A stretch of DNA of 64,000 nt from Epiperipatus broadwayi. Lineage: Eukaryota; Onychophora; Udeonychophora; Euonychophora; Peripatidae. This document shows, piece after piece, positions 1 through 12,187 of the stretch. The notes beneath the pieces are model-generated. The model was given only the letters and a program-made list of their open reading frames with translations, was not told where the DNA came from and searched no databases. Location: positions 124,001 through 188,000 of the forward strand of contig JAQFVV010006633.1 of NCBI GenBank assembly GCA_028023455.1, read 5' to 3'. Every line of letters begins with the position of its first letter. Positions within the stretch are counted from its first letter, which is position 1. The position numbers and the translations under genes are program-made.

Positions 1-112
1 TATAAAAATAAGAGTGGCTGTCTTATCTTTAACCTGAATATCCACTTGATTTGGAAGTGTGAAGTTGTTGTTGTTTAAGTCCATTTTTTTTTTTACAAAT
101 TAACTTACATGA

Positions 113-690
113 AAGGAACTTTAACTCAGACTTTTAAGCTCCCTATATCTATCAAACCTAGCTTATACAGCTGATAAACATGATCACATACATGTGAATA
201 AGATAAATGATCTCTCATGTTCATATTTTGTGCTGAAGCAGCATTACTCAATTAATCCAGATAACTATTTCTCACATATATATAATCAGTTCTCAGTTTA
301 GCAAATCTTCAAACTTTAATGGACAAGCTTCAATCTTCAACTCTCAAACTCTTCAGCCATCTATATCACTGAAAATCTGAGCAATGGGCTTTGAGTGTTC
401 CATTCTCAGATTTTCAATTGATATGGATGGCTAAAGAGTTGGAGAGTGGAGAAGACTGAAGCATATCCATTAAAGTTTGAAGATTTGCTATCTTAATATA
501 AACTGAGCTCTGGTTGTATATATGTATTGGAGATGGTGATCTGTATCAAATGATGAATGCTGGATTAGTACAAAATATGTGTATTGGAGATCATTTATAT
601 TTTTTTAAATGTATGTGGTCATGTGTATCAATTGTATAAGATGGATTAGATAGTTGTAGGGAGCATGAAAGTCTGAGTTCAAGTTCTTTA
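113..690. repeat. Foldback repeat, copy 1 (long palindrome)
   Basis: Two arms of about 275 bases read as imperfect reverse complements around a centre near 400. Examples: AGCAAATCTTCAAACTTTAATGG (from 300) pairs with CCATTAAAGTTTGAAGATTTGCT (467-489), and the outer ACTCAGACTTT near 124 pairs with AAAGTCTGAGT near 668. The sequence is related to the repeats at 14262-14856 and 54460-54784 and to the half copy at 8500-8735. No protein is encoded. Best read as a non-autonomous foldback/MITE-type element. Confidence 0.75.
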
Positions 691-1898
691 TAATTTATTT
701 ATGTAGATAGTAGTTTTGGATTGTTTACTACTTTATATATAAATACTAAATATGTGTAGCTTAATATGTAAAATATAGCTTAATGTGTAAGTAAAGTAAA
801 TAAAAACAAACTATACTTCTCCACTCCTATTTTTATCAAATTTTATTATTGTGAGAGGGATGTTTATTCATAGCCACAGATGTTTATTTTTTATTTAATT
901 TATATACATGTATATATAAAATGGATATTTAACTAGGGCTGTGCAATAGATTACATTAGATGGACAATAAAATAATTTTCAGTTAGATCTCTTGTAAAAT
1001 CAATCAATAACAGAATCTAATTATGCAAATCTCCTTTCTGTAGGATAAAATGTTGATTCATTAAATTCTAGAAGTATTTGTGACACAAATAATATTTTTT
1101 CTTCTCTCTGTTTTTTTATTTACTTCATAGTTTTCAGTCACTTAGAGTAATATCAGATTTACCTTGCTATGAGTGTCTCATGCCTTTAATTATTTTTCTA
1201 TAATAAATGTAAAAATTGGATTGTCTGTCTGTATAATCAAATCTTATCTTCAATTATATGAACTGCCATTCTTGCTCCAATCTATTTCTTTTTGGTATAC
1301 AATTGAATATGACCATATAAAAGATTCAAATTATTTGACATGAAGAGGACCAAAGTCAATAGAATCAATGATGAGGAAAATGGAACTGTGTCTTAGACAG
1401 AGCTTTTATGCATCAAATGATTGTAAGTTTAAGAATCCCTATTTAAGATTACCCACTTGCTAAAATTTCATTTAGGCAGTATTCCCAATCTTAATATAAG
1501 TTATAGTGATAAAAATTATTTCACTTTTTTAAAAATGTAAATGCATTGAATATGTAAAATTTTCTTAATATAGATTGTTCACAATATAATGTTAGCAATA
1601 CCTGTAGCTCAAAATTGTTATGATATAAGATATTTTTCAATGAAAATCATCTTCCAAAAAATTAAGTCAAACCACTGACTGAAAAAAGCTTGCATAATGT
1701 AAGAATTTGATGTGGAGTTTTATTTGCAATTTTCTTTTCATATGCTATGTATAAAATCAATTCATTAATTTAGCTTGCCATCAGATATAAAAATATTTCT
1801 TATTTTTAGAATTAGATTTTATTTACAAATTCCTTTTTTGTGTGTGTTTAACCAATATTTATGCACATAATGTATGTGATATAAATGTATGCTTGTAG
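691..1898. other. AT-rich intron upstream of the first sGC exon in the window
   Basis: Intronic sequence ending in the polypyrimidine/AG acceptor at 1898. I see no other exon, RNA gene or clear mobile element. Confidence 0.6.
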
Positions 1899-2053
1899 AT
1901 AACAATTGGTGTCCATTCTGGAGAAGTTGTTACTGGAGTAATCGGTAAAAGAATGCCAAGATATTGTTTATTTGGTAACACTGTGAACTTAACTAGTAGA
2001 ACTGAAACAACGGGTGTAAAAGGAAAAATAAATGTATCTGAATTTGCTTATAA
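1899..2053 (+). CDS. GUCY1B1: Soluble guanylate cyclase beta-1 subunit, catalytic-domain exon
   Basis: Penultimate coding exon of the heme-binding subunit of the NO receptor, which pairs with an alpha subunit and converts GTP to cyclic GMP in the cytosol. Translation from 1899 gives [16 protein letters not shown] followed by [17 protein letters not shown] and [17 protein letters not shown]. This is the class III cyclase core: the GEVVTGVIG loop and the [10 protein letters not shown] stretch, where Asn and Arg contact substrate and transition state, as I recall them for the beta-1 family. The acceptor is GCTTGTAG ending at 1898. The donor GTAAGTA starts at 2054, so the exon ends in phase 2. 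The split codon AA|A is completed at 24736. Both splice sites and family similarity agree, so the call is firm. Upstream exons lie outside the window. Confidence 0.95.
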
Positions 2054-2054
2054 G

Positions 2055-3193
2055 TAAGTATTATAAAATGTTGAAGACTAATTAAAAATATTTTTTTTAC
2101 TAAAAAAATTTATTAAACTTCTGTAATGAGTTTAACATAATTTCTGTAAAAATAAATCATCTCTATTGTTCTCGCTCAATTACTATATATATAATAATTA
2201 TTCATACTCATATGGGATGTGTGTGTGAGAGTGTGCGTGTAGGTATAAATATATGTAATTTTAAGCAATTTTCTTCTTTGAACATTTAGATAAATTTCAG
2301 TCATGATACAAATAAACAAAGCACCAATTAAAAATGACCCTATCAATTACCATCTTGTAATAATGCTATATGATCAACGTTTTTAGTTTTAAAAAGGATC
2401 AGACAAAAGCTATTATTAGACAACGTAATTTCACTTGATAATGCCAGTTTTTAATCGGTATTTTGCCTGGTTACATTATGGCCGAGATTTTATGTAAAAA
2501 TATATATTGGAGAAATCCCATTGAAAGCTCATCGAAATCTAAAATTATGTATATATTATATGAAGACACTATAACAGAGAGAAAAATATAAAAAGTTAAT
2601 TTAAATAAATGATATAAACTTTAGATGTGATCTTTAGATATAGATTTTAGATGATTAGCAACCATGGTTAGTTCCTAATCATAATCATGAAAAAAAAAGA
2701 CTATTTTTATCATTAAAAATTTGAACATTATTAGCTCTCTAATTCATCACTCTTTTTGACATTTCTTTCTTTGCAAACAATACATAAATCAAAATCATAT
2801 ACATAGTTAATTCCATGACAATAAAATACAAAAACATTTGTTAAGATAGTTCTAGTTTTAACTTTAAAAATACATTCGAAAAGGAATATGGGTATTGTAT
2901 TGTCCAGATATTGTTCATTTCAACAAAAAAATTTTATTAACAATAAATAGTGATTACATACTAATAAAGGATAGATAAATGAATAAATTGTACAATAATA
3001 TGATTGTATAATGTTCTATTTGTTATCTGGCTAGATTTTGTTATGAGAGTACAATTGTTATACTCTTATGTGGTTAGGTATAGTGATGAGATTCTAATAA
3101 CTTGATTAATGGAATAAGCATTTTTTATATAAACATGAATATTTTCTTTTAGAATTTCCTATTCTATAATGCTGGGTAGGTGGGAGTTGATAA
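2055..3193. other. AT-rich intronic spacer
   Basis: Low-complexity AT-rich DNA between the sGC donor and LINE-A. No open frame or repeat that I can support. Confidence 0.5.
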
Positions 3194-6100
3194 TCAGGAA
3201 AAGGAAAGTGCAGTTAAAGACCAGGTGTCATCAAAGACTTTACTGGAGGCCAGGAGCTGGTCACGTTTCTTGATTTTTTTGAGCATTTGATAAAACAATG
3301 GTATGATTTGTGGCGGGGGTAATTCCATGAGAGTTTTGCATCTCACTATCCATATGGAATAAAGGACAAAGGTAGAAAGCCTTATTATTGAATAAAACCC
3401 ATTATGAATGGCATTTTCAAGTGAGAAAATCATATCAGGTCTTATGTTGGAATTGATTATAATTATATCTTTCAGTGTTTTAAGTCTTGGGCACCGGTGT
3501 ATAATATGGTCTATGGTTTCATCTTCACGAGCACACAGACCACATATAGGGTCAATGCTGGCAAAACCTCTTCGGTAATAAAGGAACCAATTCATGGGAA
3601 GCGCATTGAGATTTATTTTAATGATGAAGTCAAGGAATTTGGGTTCCAGACTCCATCTTTTAAAGTGTGAAATGAGTCTTTGGTTGGTTACTTTTAGGCT
3701 GGTTTTTATGGGTTGTTGATTATAGTTGATTATATTGTATGCTTCCCATAAGGTGATTTTTTTGTTAAGGTTAAAGGGCATTATTGGGTTATAAAGTTGT
3801 AGGTGGTCTATTAGGGAGGCTATCCATGAACTGGCAGAGGGCGGAGGACGATCTGTCGGTGTAATTTTTTTAATAATGTTGGAGTATCCACAGGAGAGGA
3901 TCAGATTATGTAGAGTGTTGTGGGTTTTCTGTAAAATTATTGCTTGTATTGAGTGGAATGACAGTCCATTGAACCTGCATGGTCATTGGATGCCTCGCAA
4001 GCTAATAGCAACTGTCCTTCCTCTCCAAAGAAGTTTGGTACATAATCGGTTGATTTTATTTTGAAACTGTTTAGACATTTTTACGAATGGAAGGTAATAT
4101 GAGATTTTTGGCATTATGATCATGTTGAGGAGGCCAACCTTTCCATATAATGAAAGGTATACTCTAGAGAGTGACGTGGTGATGGCTTCAGTTGAATGGA
4201 GGATTGCATCTTGAATCTCTCTTGCCATTGCAATTGGTGTTTTGAAGATTGGGAAACCTAGGTATCTTTGGGGTTTTGCAGAAAAGGGAGAGTTAATTTG
4301 TTTACCAGACATAATCTTCCAGATGGAAGATTTGTTAAAGTTTATTTGTAGGCCAAGTTTCGCTGTATTTCTGTTTAAGATGTTCATGAGATGGGGAAGG
4401 TATTTAATGGTGGGAAGAACAACCATGATGTCATCTATATATGCAAATACATTGAAGTTTTTATTGAGAGAGGGAAGGAAAATTCCAGGGAGGTTTTTTT
4501 CTATATCCATCAGAAGAGGGTTGATGTATGCTGTGAAGAAAAGGGCACTGAGTGGAGATCCTTGAGGGATCGACTTGTATGGCTTGAAGCCTGGTGTGAT
4601 CTTGCCATCAAGAGAGAGAAAAATCTCTCTGTTGTTGAGCAGATTGCTGATCATCTGAACAATCCCGGCTGGAATGTCACATTCCGACAGCATATCCAGG
4701 AGGATATTTATCTGGACTGAATCAAATGCTGCCGCAACATCCAGCTGGACAGCAATAGGTTTTGATTTACGATGTCCTCTGATGTAATTGAATAGTGCAG
4801 TTACATTGGACATAGCATGCGAGGTTGATGATCCCTTTTTTCCGTATTGGTTTGACGAGATATGGCTAAGGATTTGAGTTTGGATTTGATCTTTAATGAC
4901 TGACTCAATTATCTTGATAAGCAATGGGGTCATGGAAATTGGCCGGATATTGTTAATGTCGTTTAGTGGTTTTGCTTTTTTAATAAAAGGCACGAGTGCC
5001 ACTGGGTAAAGATCTGTTATGTTTCTGTTGCCGGAGGCTAGGTGATCAATCATTTTTTTAATAATTGGCACAGTGAATTGACTGAGGTGTTTGAGAAGGA
5101 AATTTGGGATGCCATGAAGGCCAGGATGAACGCCATCAGGGAGAGATGTTATCTTCTTTTTGATTTGGATTTCTGTGATGCCATGTTCGCCGGGGTCACC
5201 AGCATCCAACCAGCTGTTTATAGGAGGAGCTCCATCTTTTTGCATTAATTGGCAGAATTGTTTGCTGATGTGCTGCATCATTGGAAAGCCAATGAGATTG
5301 GTTCCATTAGAATTAATGGATAAGGGAGTGATTTGTTTTCTATTGTACCCCAGTGCCCATCTAAGGTAGTCTCTCGTCCAGCAGTGTTGTTGTGCTAAGA
5401 AACATTTGGCTCTTCTGATGGATATATATTCTGCAAGGGACTTTTGCTTGATTTTGTAGAGATTTTTAAGGAAGATGATTTTTTCTGTATTTGTGAAATT
5501 TTGCTGTAAAGCTTGAAGTTGTATATTAATGTCTGTTAGATCATTTAGAAGGCCATTAGGTCCTTTGATTTTCCTGGCGTGGTGATTTAATATGGATTGT
5601 AGTATTCCGATGAAGGAAAACCAGCCCTCCTCAGCAGGAAGGGAAAGGATGTTTATTTTCTGGAAAAGGATGTATGCCTCAGATACTATCGCTTCGGTCA
5701 TATTTGATTGGGTGATCATGCGCATGGTTTTACCAGGTCCATCAATAGGTGCAGGGATTGAAATAGGTGTAAGTTGTAAGATTAGAGCCATATGATCAGA
5801 GAAAGCAACAGGGGCCAAGGCTGCATCAAGGTTGAAATGGAGGTCTGGGGTGTAGTAAACCAAATCAATCAGTGACTTTTTAGTTTTAGTATAGAAAGAG
5901 TAGGCTTCGGGAGGGAAGAAGCCCTCTCCACACATTAATCTGCGATTTATTAGATGCAAAAATCTCTTGTTGAAGTCATTGTATGTGGTGTTAAAGTCTC
6001 CCAGAAGAATAGTAGGGGAGGCTCTGTTAGCGTTGATGGCATTTAGGATGTGGATTATTTTTAGATATTGAGAGGTGTCTTTGGCTGTATATATATAAGC

Positions 6101-6421
6101 TATGATGATCGGATAACCCCAATAGTCTATTTCTATGATAATAATATTGGCATCTAGAAATAGAATGCTAAAACTGTTTGGTGGTGTTGACTTGCTGAGA
6201 AGAATACCGACTCCACCTGAAGCAGAATGGCCTATGGAAAATCTAGTAAATCCGAGAGTTGAGAGAAGAGATAGTATTTTATGATCGGTCTTATGGTGAT
6301 ATTTAGTTTCACCCATAAGAAGTATATGAGGGGAGCAGAGCGAGAGCCAGTTTTTAATAGCTAGAACTCTATCAATTGAGTTGATGCCGCGAATGTTAAT
6401 GCCAGCAATTTTGCAGAACAT
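3194..6421 (-). pseudogene. LINE-A ORF2: APE endonuclease / reverse transcriptase with one in-frame stop
   Basis: ORF2 of a non-LTR retrotransposon, about 1,075 codons. It starts at ATG 6421 and reads 812 residues to a TGA at 3983-3985. It then stays open in the same frame for another 262 residues, to the end at 3194. N-terminal APE endonuclease: Glu38 in GETK, GDFN at 141-144, SDH at 208-210. RT core: about residues 430-730, with Asp561 in VQLDVAAAFD, IPQGSPLS near 618-625 and YIDD at 661-664. The part after the TGA carries a CGLC...H...C finger of the zf-RVT type seen at the C-end of many LINEs. All catalytic motifs look intact, so this is a fairly young copy disabled mainly by one stop. 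It lies antisense in the sGC intron. Clade not resolved; an L1/Tx1-like placement is a guess. Confidence 0.9.
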
Positions 6422-6427
6422 GATAGA

Positions 6428-7063
6428 TTAATCCAAACCGTCCTCAGCAAAGTGTACCAAGTCAATGTGGGACATCTCCATGTTAATGAGGTCTGATGTT
6501 GTTTGGCAATCAGAGTCTTGTGATTGAATTTGTGGATGGATTGGTGATATAGTTGTTGGTTGAGAAAACGCATCCATGAAGTCTTCAGTGTCTGATGAAG
6601 TAGTGTAATCTGTCTGAGATTCGTCAGAAGGATCAATGGTATCAATGGTTGTAGGATCCATGGTTTTCCTCTTTTTTTCTATGGATTTGCGAGGCTTTGT
6701 GCTTGATATATCTGAAATTTGTTTGTTAGAGGGTGGAGGTGAGTAATGTATCAGATGGGCGCTATCATCATCAGAGCTTGATTTATCTGAACGAATTGAT
6801 TTTCTTTTAATTTTCTTATTTGTATTTTGGGTATTTGTTGTGTCGGTTTTTTGAGGGTTTTTAAGTTTAATAGTGTTTTTTTCATTTTCTTGTTCTTTTG
6901 ATAAAAGTGTTTTTTTATTGTTATAGGAATTTGTTTTAAATTTTAGACCTGAGTCATTTTCGGTTTGCTGCAACTGTTGGGAAACATTACAAAAAAAATT
7001 AAGCAAGCTTAGTTTATGGCTCCAAAATGAAAGAACATGCAATGAATCAAAGAGCCAAAGCAT
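6428..7063 (-). CDS. LINE-A ORF1-like protein, N-terminus doubtful
   Basis: 211-codon frame directly upstream of LINE-A ORF2. Its TAA (6428-6430) is separated by six bases from the ORF2 ATG. The body is rich in Ser, Thr, Asp, Gln and Lys, with basic patches (KKIKRKS near residue 83, KSIEKKRK near 127) and long acidic/serine stretches. I recognise no RRM, zinc finger or coiled coil. The first ~33 residues (hydrophobic, Phe/Leu-rich) look unlike the rest and may be flanking DNA translated by chance, so the insertion is probably 5'-truncated near 6960-6990. The close ORF1/ORF2 spacing fits the usual LINE layout. The role as an RNA-binding ORF1p is inferred from position only. Confidence 0.55.
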   Translation of the reverse strand: MLWLFDSLHVLSFWSHKLSLLNFFCNVSQQLQQTENDSGLKFKTNSYNNKKTLLSKEQENEKNTIKLKNPQKTDTTNTQNTNKKIKRKSIRSDKSSSDDDSAHLIHYSPPPSNKQISDISSTKPRKSIEKKRKTMDPTTIDTIDPSDESQTDYTTSSDTEDFMDAFSQPTTISPIHPQIQSQDSDCQTTSDLINMEMSHIDLVHFAEDGLD

Positions 7064-8324
7064 TCAAATAACTAAATTTATTTTTTATATATTTTTAATA
7101 ATCTGAATATTAGGCTATTAATTTCAGATTTAAACATCCTAATATAAATATTATATGTAAGTTAAGGAAGAAATCATGTGATGTTTTGTTATTACTTTAT
7201 CCAAAGAATCACTGACTTCTATAATTAAAATATAACTGGCATCACTAAAATAAATATTTACCTATTGTCAGACCTATATAATTAATTCTTTAAGCTCATT
7301 AACTTGGATTCAGACTCTTAAAAAATGTTTTAATCTCAGACTGAGAATTTCAAAAGTCATTTACATCCAAGAAAAAGACAAGATTCAAAGTACAAAGTAT
7401 ACAATTGGAAAATTAATATAGCTAGAAATTAGTAAAATTGTCATTTAAACAAAAACTGGCAAATTAATATTTTTTAATGATTTATGGAAATTTAAAATAT
7501 CTTGAGATAACAAAGTTGTGGGAAAATTATTATTTTACTAAAGATAAATAGAAAATTGTTTCAAATAAAATATTTTTAAAACTCATTCATGAAATTCATT
7601 TTGGTAGTTTTCTATGTAATAGCTTGAGCTGAAGTATTTTCTTTTTTATTCATCAGACCAATTGATTAAGAAATTGCACTTATCGCAAACTAATTTACTG
7701 ACAAAAACCGTTTTAATTAATTATTGTATATAATTTATATATTTTCGTTTAAAATATTTAAAAAAATCTAAAAAAAAAATATTTTTTTTGTTTATAAAGG
7801 TAATATTAAAATAGGATCGCGCTGTTATATTTTTTGTTGGACTAATATTATATTCGAAAAATGGCATAAAGAATAACAATTTGCAACTACAAAATTAGAT
7901 ACATGAAGCTTGTAATATATCTCCTAGTTATTATTTTTACTTACTTATTTATATAGAACCCCCCCCCCCCCGATATTAATCTACTAATGAAGAAAGAGAT
8001 GTGGTTAGAATATTTCAATTTGGTAAGAAGACGAGAACTAAATAATATAAAATTTGAAGAGTTGTTTTGTTTTTTTTTTTTTTTGACAAATGACAAAAAT
8101 AATTGTCTTTATTTAATATTTGTAGTTTAAAGTCATATGTTCTACTAGTAGTTATTTACTCTCTCTTAAAAGTTTTGTCCTTTGAAAAAAGAAACTAGAT
8201 AATAGATTTATATATATGTTGTCTAGTTATATATATATATATATATATATTAAATACTGCCTAATGCTATACTAATAATAAAATAAAAATTCATATTACA
8301 TTGCAATACTAGCCAAAAAAACTA
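7064..8324. other. AT-rich intronic spacer
   Basis: AT-rich sequence with a C10 tract near 7969 and a short TA repeat near 8230-8252. No gene or element I can support. Confidence 0.5.
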
Positions 8325-8396
8325 AACTTTACTAAAATTCTTCCACAACTATGGTTTGTCTATTAACCATGGTTGTTGAAGAATTTTAGTAAAGTT
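8325..8396 (+). ncRNA. Near-perfect 72-nt hairpin in the sGC intron
   Basis: Arms of 32 nt (8325-8356 and 8365-8396) around an 8-nt loop. Of 32 positions, 30 are Watson-Crick pairs, one is a possible G:U and one is a C/U mismatch. Length and shape resemble a microRNA precursor on the sense strand of the host intron. Such tight pairing is equally expected of a recent small inverted repeat or MITE. The structure is seen directly; a microRNA role is only a possibility. Confidence 0.35.
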
Positions 8397-8499
8397 GTTT
8401 TATTTTATATGAAATTTTATTATATATATATATATTTGAACTTAGAATTTTTCAGTCTATATTTGTCAACCACTCCATCTCAAATAACCGGTACACATA

Positions 8500-8735
8500 A
8501 CCACATACATGCGAGAAAGATAAATGATCCCTAATATATGTATCTTGTGTAGACCGTCAGATGGGCCAGATTATAATCTCCTACACATATTTACAAATCA
8601 GTGCTCGGTTTGTATTAAGATAGTGATTCCTTAACAGGCATCAATCTTCTCACTTTTCAACTATTCATTTTATTCAAAAAACCAATGCTCAAAGTCCTTT
8701 TCGGATTTGTTCAAAGCAGAGAAAAGAGCTCTCCA
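8500..8735. repeat. Foldback repeat, half copy
   Basis: Resembles the left arm of copy 1: CACATACATG...AGATAAATGATC, then a CAGATTATAATCTC motif, TATTAAGATAG and ATCAATCTTCTCACTTTTCAAC, in the same order. The matching right arm is missing, so this is a truncated or half-deleted copy. Confidence 0.5.
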
Positions 8736-9319
8736 TAGTTTCTCATAAAGAAAAAATGAAAAATAAGAAATTACTCTCCAGAATTGTTATATATTGGATA
8801 ATGTTGATTTAAGCATTATTTCATTCTTGTTTTATCTTCTAGCTACAAATAGATAAAACTTGTTTTCTGTACAGTATTAGATAAGTTAGTTGAATTACTT
8901 TTAAATGGCTATCTAAAAACAAAAATCTTAAACCTGGATTGTTAACATAATTTTTTTAAAGTTTTATCTGCATAGAATTGAACCCATGTTATAATTTCAA
9001 ATAAAATATATGCTATGAATACTCTATGCAATGAAATTCTTATAAAGTTTTTAATAAGTATTTTTATTTTATTTTTGTTCTGCTGTATTTATTTTAATTG
9101 GTACCTTTCAATATGTATTTTCGGGAATATTTAACTTTTTGTTAAAAATTTTGAATAGTTGTTTATTTATTACTGTTTTTTTCTCAAAGTAACCTTTATT
9201 AATAAAAGATTACAAAAATTTTGGGTACACTTACCCATTGAGGATTACACAGTGATTCAAACTAACAAGGTAAAATGTACATATGTTCAAAAATAATTAC
9301 ATCCATAAAAATTGCTGTA
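8736..9319. other. AT-rich spacer
   Basis: Nothing recognisable apart from a minus-strand AATAAA at about 9199-9204, at the edge of the GC-richer island. Confidence 0.4.
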
Positions 9320-10370
9320 ATGTGATTAATGTGTATCTGTACGTGGATCCACATGGCCTGGCTGTCAAAAAGTTAACCATCACCCAATGGTCCCATCCCT
9401 GGGGCCCTGAAGTGAAGACTCAAATGCTTCAGCTGAATAAGTGAAGTCCAGCATTGTGCCAACCACCACAACAGGCAGTGAGGTCCAAGGCCCAAAGTTC
9501 ACCAAGCAATAAACTCTCAAACCACAGCCGAGCCACGTCAAGACCATTCTGAATACCTCCCAATTAGCAGGGATCACAATTGGTCCACCTGCCCAAAATT
9601 GAAAAGCCAACTTGGGTAAAAACTAAGAAGTAATAAGTAAAAAGCCAGATCGACACTGCCCAAAACCAGCCTATCAGGGGACACAGCAGCCAACCAGAGC
9701 AGGAATAGCACCAACTTTGACCATGTAGCCCCCTGGCAGATATTCTGGGCAGTGGCAAAATTGTTAACAGCCCACACTATAAACCAGATACCTAATGTCT
9801 ACAACTAGCCACCCCTGAAGAAGAAGAAGAGAGTGCAGACCCATGCTCAGAAAACAGAACTCCATCAATGTTACAAAAAAAATGGCAGTAGTTCAAAACA
9901 GACCAATCGCTTTACAAATGCACTAAATTTAAAGCTAATAAATGAAACCTAATGATAGTGAGTGCAAATCAGCACTGACCTATAAAATAATCCTTCAAGG
10001 GGTGCAATAGCTCATGGCAAAGTCCATGTGAAGGTAGTGAGTTTCACCCTCCCAGAAGGTATTCCCAGGCCAGACAATGATTGTCGACCATCCCCTCAAA
10101 TGAACCAAGCCCCTTATGACCACTATCACCACACTTGAGGAAAAGGAGTGCAAACTCAGACCCATCAATACGAGATTTAATTCATGTAGTCTTGAAATCA
10201 AGCCGGATTTACTTGCACACCATGAGAATACATCATTTGTCCATATAATCTTGCACACTGAGGTCAATGGAGCTGAACATCCACCCTTGATCATCATCAG
10301 ATGGGTCTGCAAATGTTCACAGCAGCTGCTAAATCCACCAATCAAAGTCCTTCAGGGTTCACAATGATTT
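9320..10370 (-). other. GC-richer island of unknown nature
   Basis: About 1 kb of complex sequence, visibly richer in G+C than the flanks, with abrupt edges. Short frames occur on both strands (116 codons at 9995-10345 minus, 83 codons at 10116-10367 plus, 76 codons at 9380-9610 minus). None resembles a protein family I know and none dominates. On the minus strand the island ends beside a possible polyadenylation signal (AATAAA, about 9199-9204), so a processed retrocopy of a non-coding transcript, or an unclassified repeat, is possible. No function is assigned. Confidence 0.3.
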
Positions 10371-12187
10371 TTATTTATTGATACTAGTTGGATCCTGCTT
10401 CTTTTGATTGAATTTTTGGTCTTGATTAGTAATGAATGACTCAAGTATAATCTGAAAGTTTGTTGTTAAACTTTGGAAAATTCTCAATAATTATTGCTTA
10501 AAAAGTATGATTCATTTGAAGTTTCTGTTTAGGTCTAAAACATCATTTGTACTCATTTTTATCTCTAGATCATTATTTTTTAGCTCAGGAATCACTTCAT
10601 TATAGTTCTGTGTTGATTTGAAAAATTTTTATTTATTGATTTATTTTTTTTGGGAGGGGGGGTAATCCACTGGAAGGGGGGTGATAACTTCTGTCCTGAT
10701 CATCAGAGAAACCTGATTTTTGTGGAGGGTGATAACTTAGGTTATTTTCTATAATGTTTAATTCCAAAATTGAGGTCAAATTAATAATTGAAACTTGTTT
10801 AACACTGCTAAGATCTGATGCAAAGATAAAATTCCTAAAACCATCATTGCTAACATATTATATTCCATGTTTTCTATGAGATTTGATGTACAAATGAATT
10901 TCCTGTTTATTCTATTAATAAAATTAGGATTTCTAGTGTCTATTCTTTTTAGAAATATTTGGTTTCATTTAAAATTATTTTTAAAAGGTTTATAATATTT
11001 TAATGATTCCAAGAATTATTTAAGCTAGCTTTTGTCTCTTTCTAATGGCATCCATTTGCATAAAACGGAACGATAGATAATTTCAATTATCATTGAATGA
11101 AAACTGTTTCAAAATTTCTTCTAAAGATGAAAAAACAATAAAACAGATATTCACTTACATTTTGGTAAACTTTTTTTTTTATAAATCCAACAATGGACTA
11201 TGACTTTGGTGTATAGGACAGGGAGCCTGAAACAGTGAAAACTGGAGTCCTAGGCTCCCTCTAGTGGACTGCTTATTACTGTTTCTAAGTATTTATTGAA
11301 ATTCTGATATGCTCCAATATACAAGAGAAATTTTGATTACAGAGATTGTTCTGAATCGGTAATAAATAAATGTTTGGATAAAAAAAACTGTACTTTAAAT
11401 TGTATACTGCACATGTTGAATAGAGAAATTCATCTCACAGGCATTAATATTTAATTATTTTTGCGAAATGTTACAAATCAAAGTTTTTTTATTAATGTAT
11501 ATGCACAGTTATTTTTTAAATGTCCAAAGTTTACCATACCCCAGTGTCTGGATAGCTCTTATATGTTAATTGATTTTTATTTTATTAGTATTATTATTTA
11601 TTTATTTGTTTTTGTTGAAAATTGTAACAATAAGAAAAATATTCTAACTTGTAATAAAGATATGGAAAGTATAAAGAAATTAGAATACTACAATGATTAA
11701 TTTTAACTAATAAATTGATTTCGTTTTCTCTAATATATGTGTGTGTATATAATATATTTCTGTAAATTTATGATTCCAAAGCCTGTTTTATAAAGTTTTA
11801 TACATTTTTTATATATCTAATATATTAACTGAGGAAAGATTGTGGATTGCAAATAAAAGTAAACAAGGAGTACATCCTTCTACTTTTGATGAAGTTTCAT
11901 TTTATTTATTTAACTAATCTAGCTAAACCAGAAATCTTTATCTTCTTGCTAATAAGTAGCTATATTTACTTCTAATATCTACTTCTAGATAATAACTAGA
12001 CTGATCATGAACTAGCTATCTAGAATTAAAATACAATCATGTTTATGACAAAAAAAATTTCAAGCTATTTTTAGTTCAGATTGGAACTCTAAATATCAAG
12101 TAGGTATCCACACCGATTGTTAAATCAAGTTGTCTTTCTTCTTTTTTTTTTTAAAATTATAGCTTCAGTTTTTCTATGAAACAATAA
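10371..12187. other. AT-rich intronic spacer
   Basis: Mostly simple AT-rich sequence. A short imperfect stem (GGGAGCCTG near 11220 with GGCTCCC near 11254) and a local duplication of GGGGTGATAACTT-like sequence near 10677 and 10726 are the only structures seen. Confidence 0.4.

Noticed and set aside
3876-5795. Several plus-strand frames of 60-110 codons
   Set aside because: They are opposite-strand shadows of LINE-A ORF2, which has clear motifs.
6592-6780. CTGATGA-type words as hammerhead cores
   Set aside because: They lie inside the Ser/Asp codons of LINE-A ORF1 and lack the stem plus GAAA.
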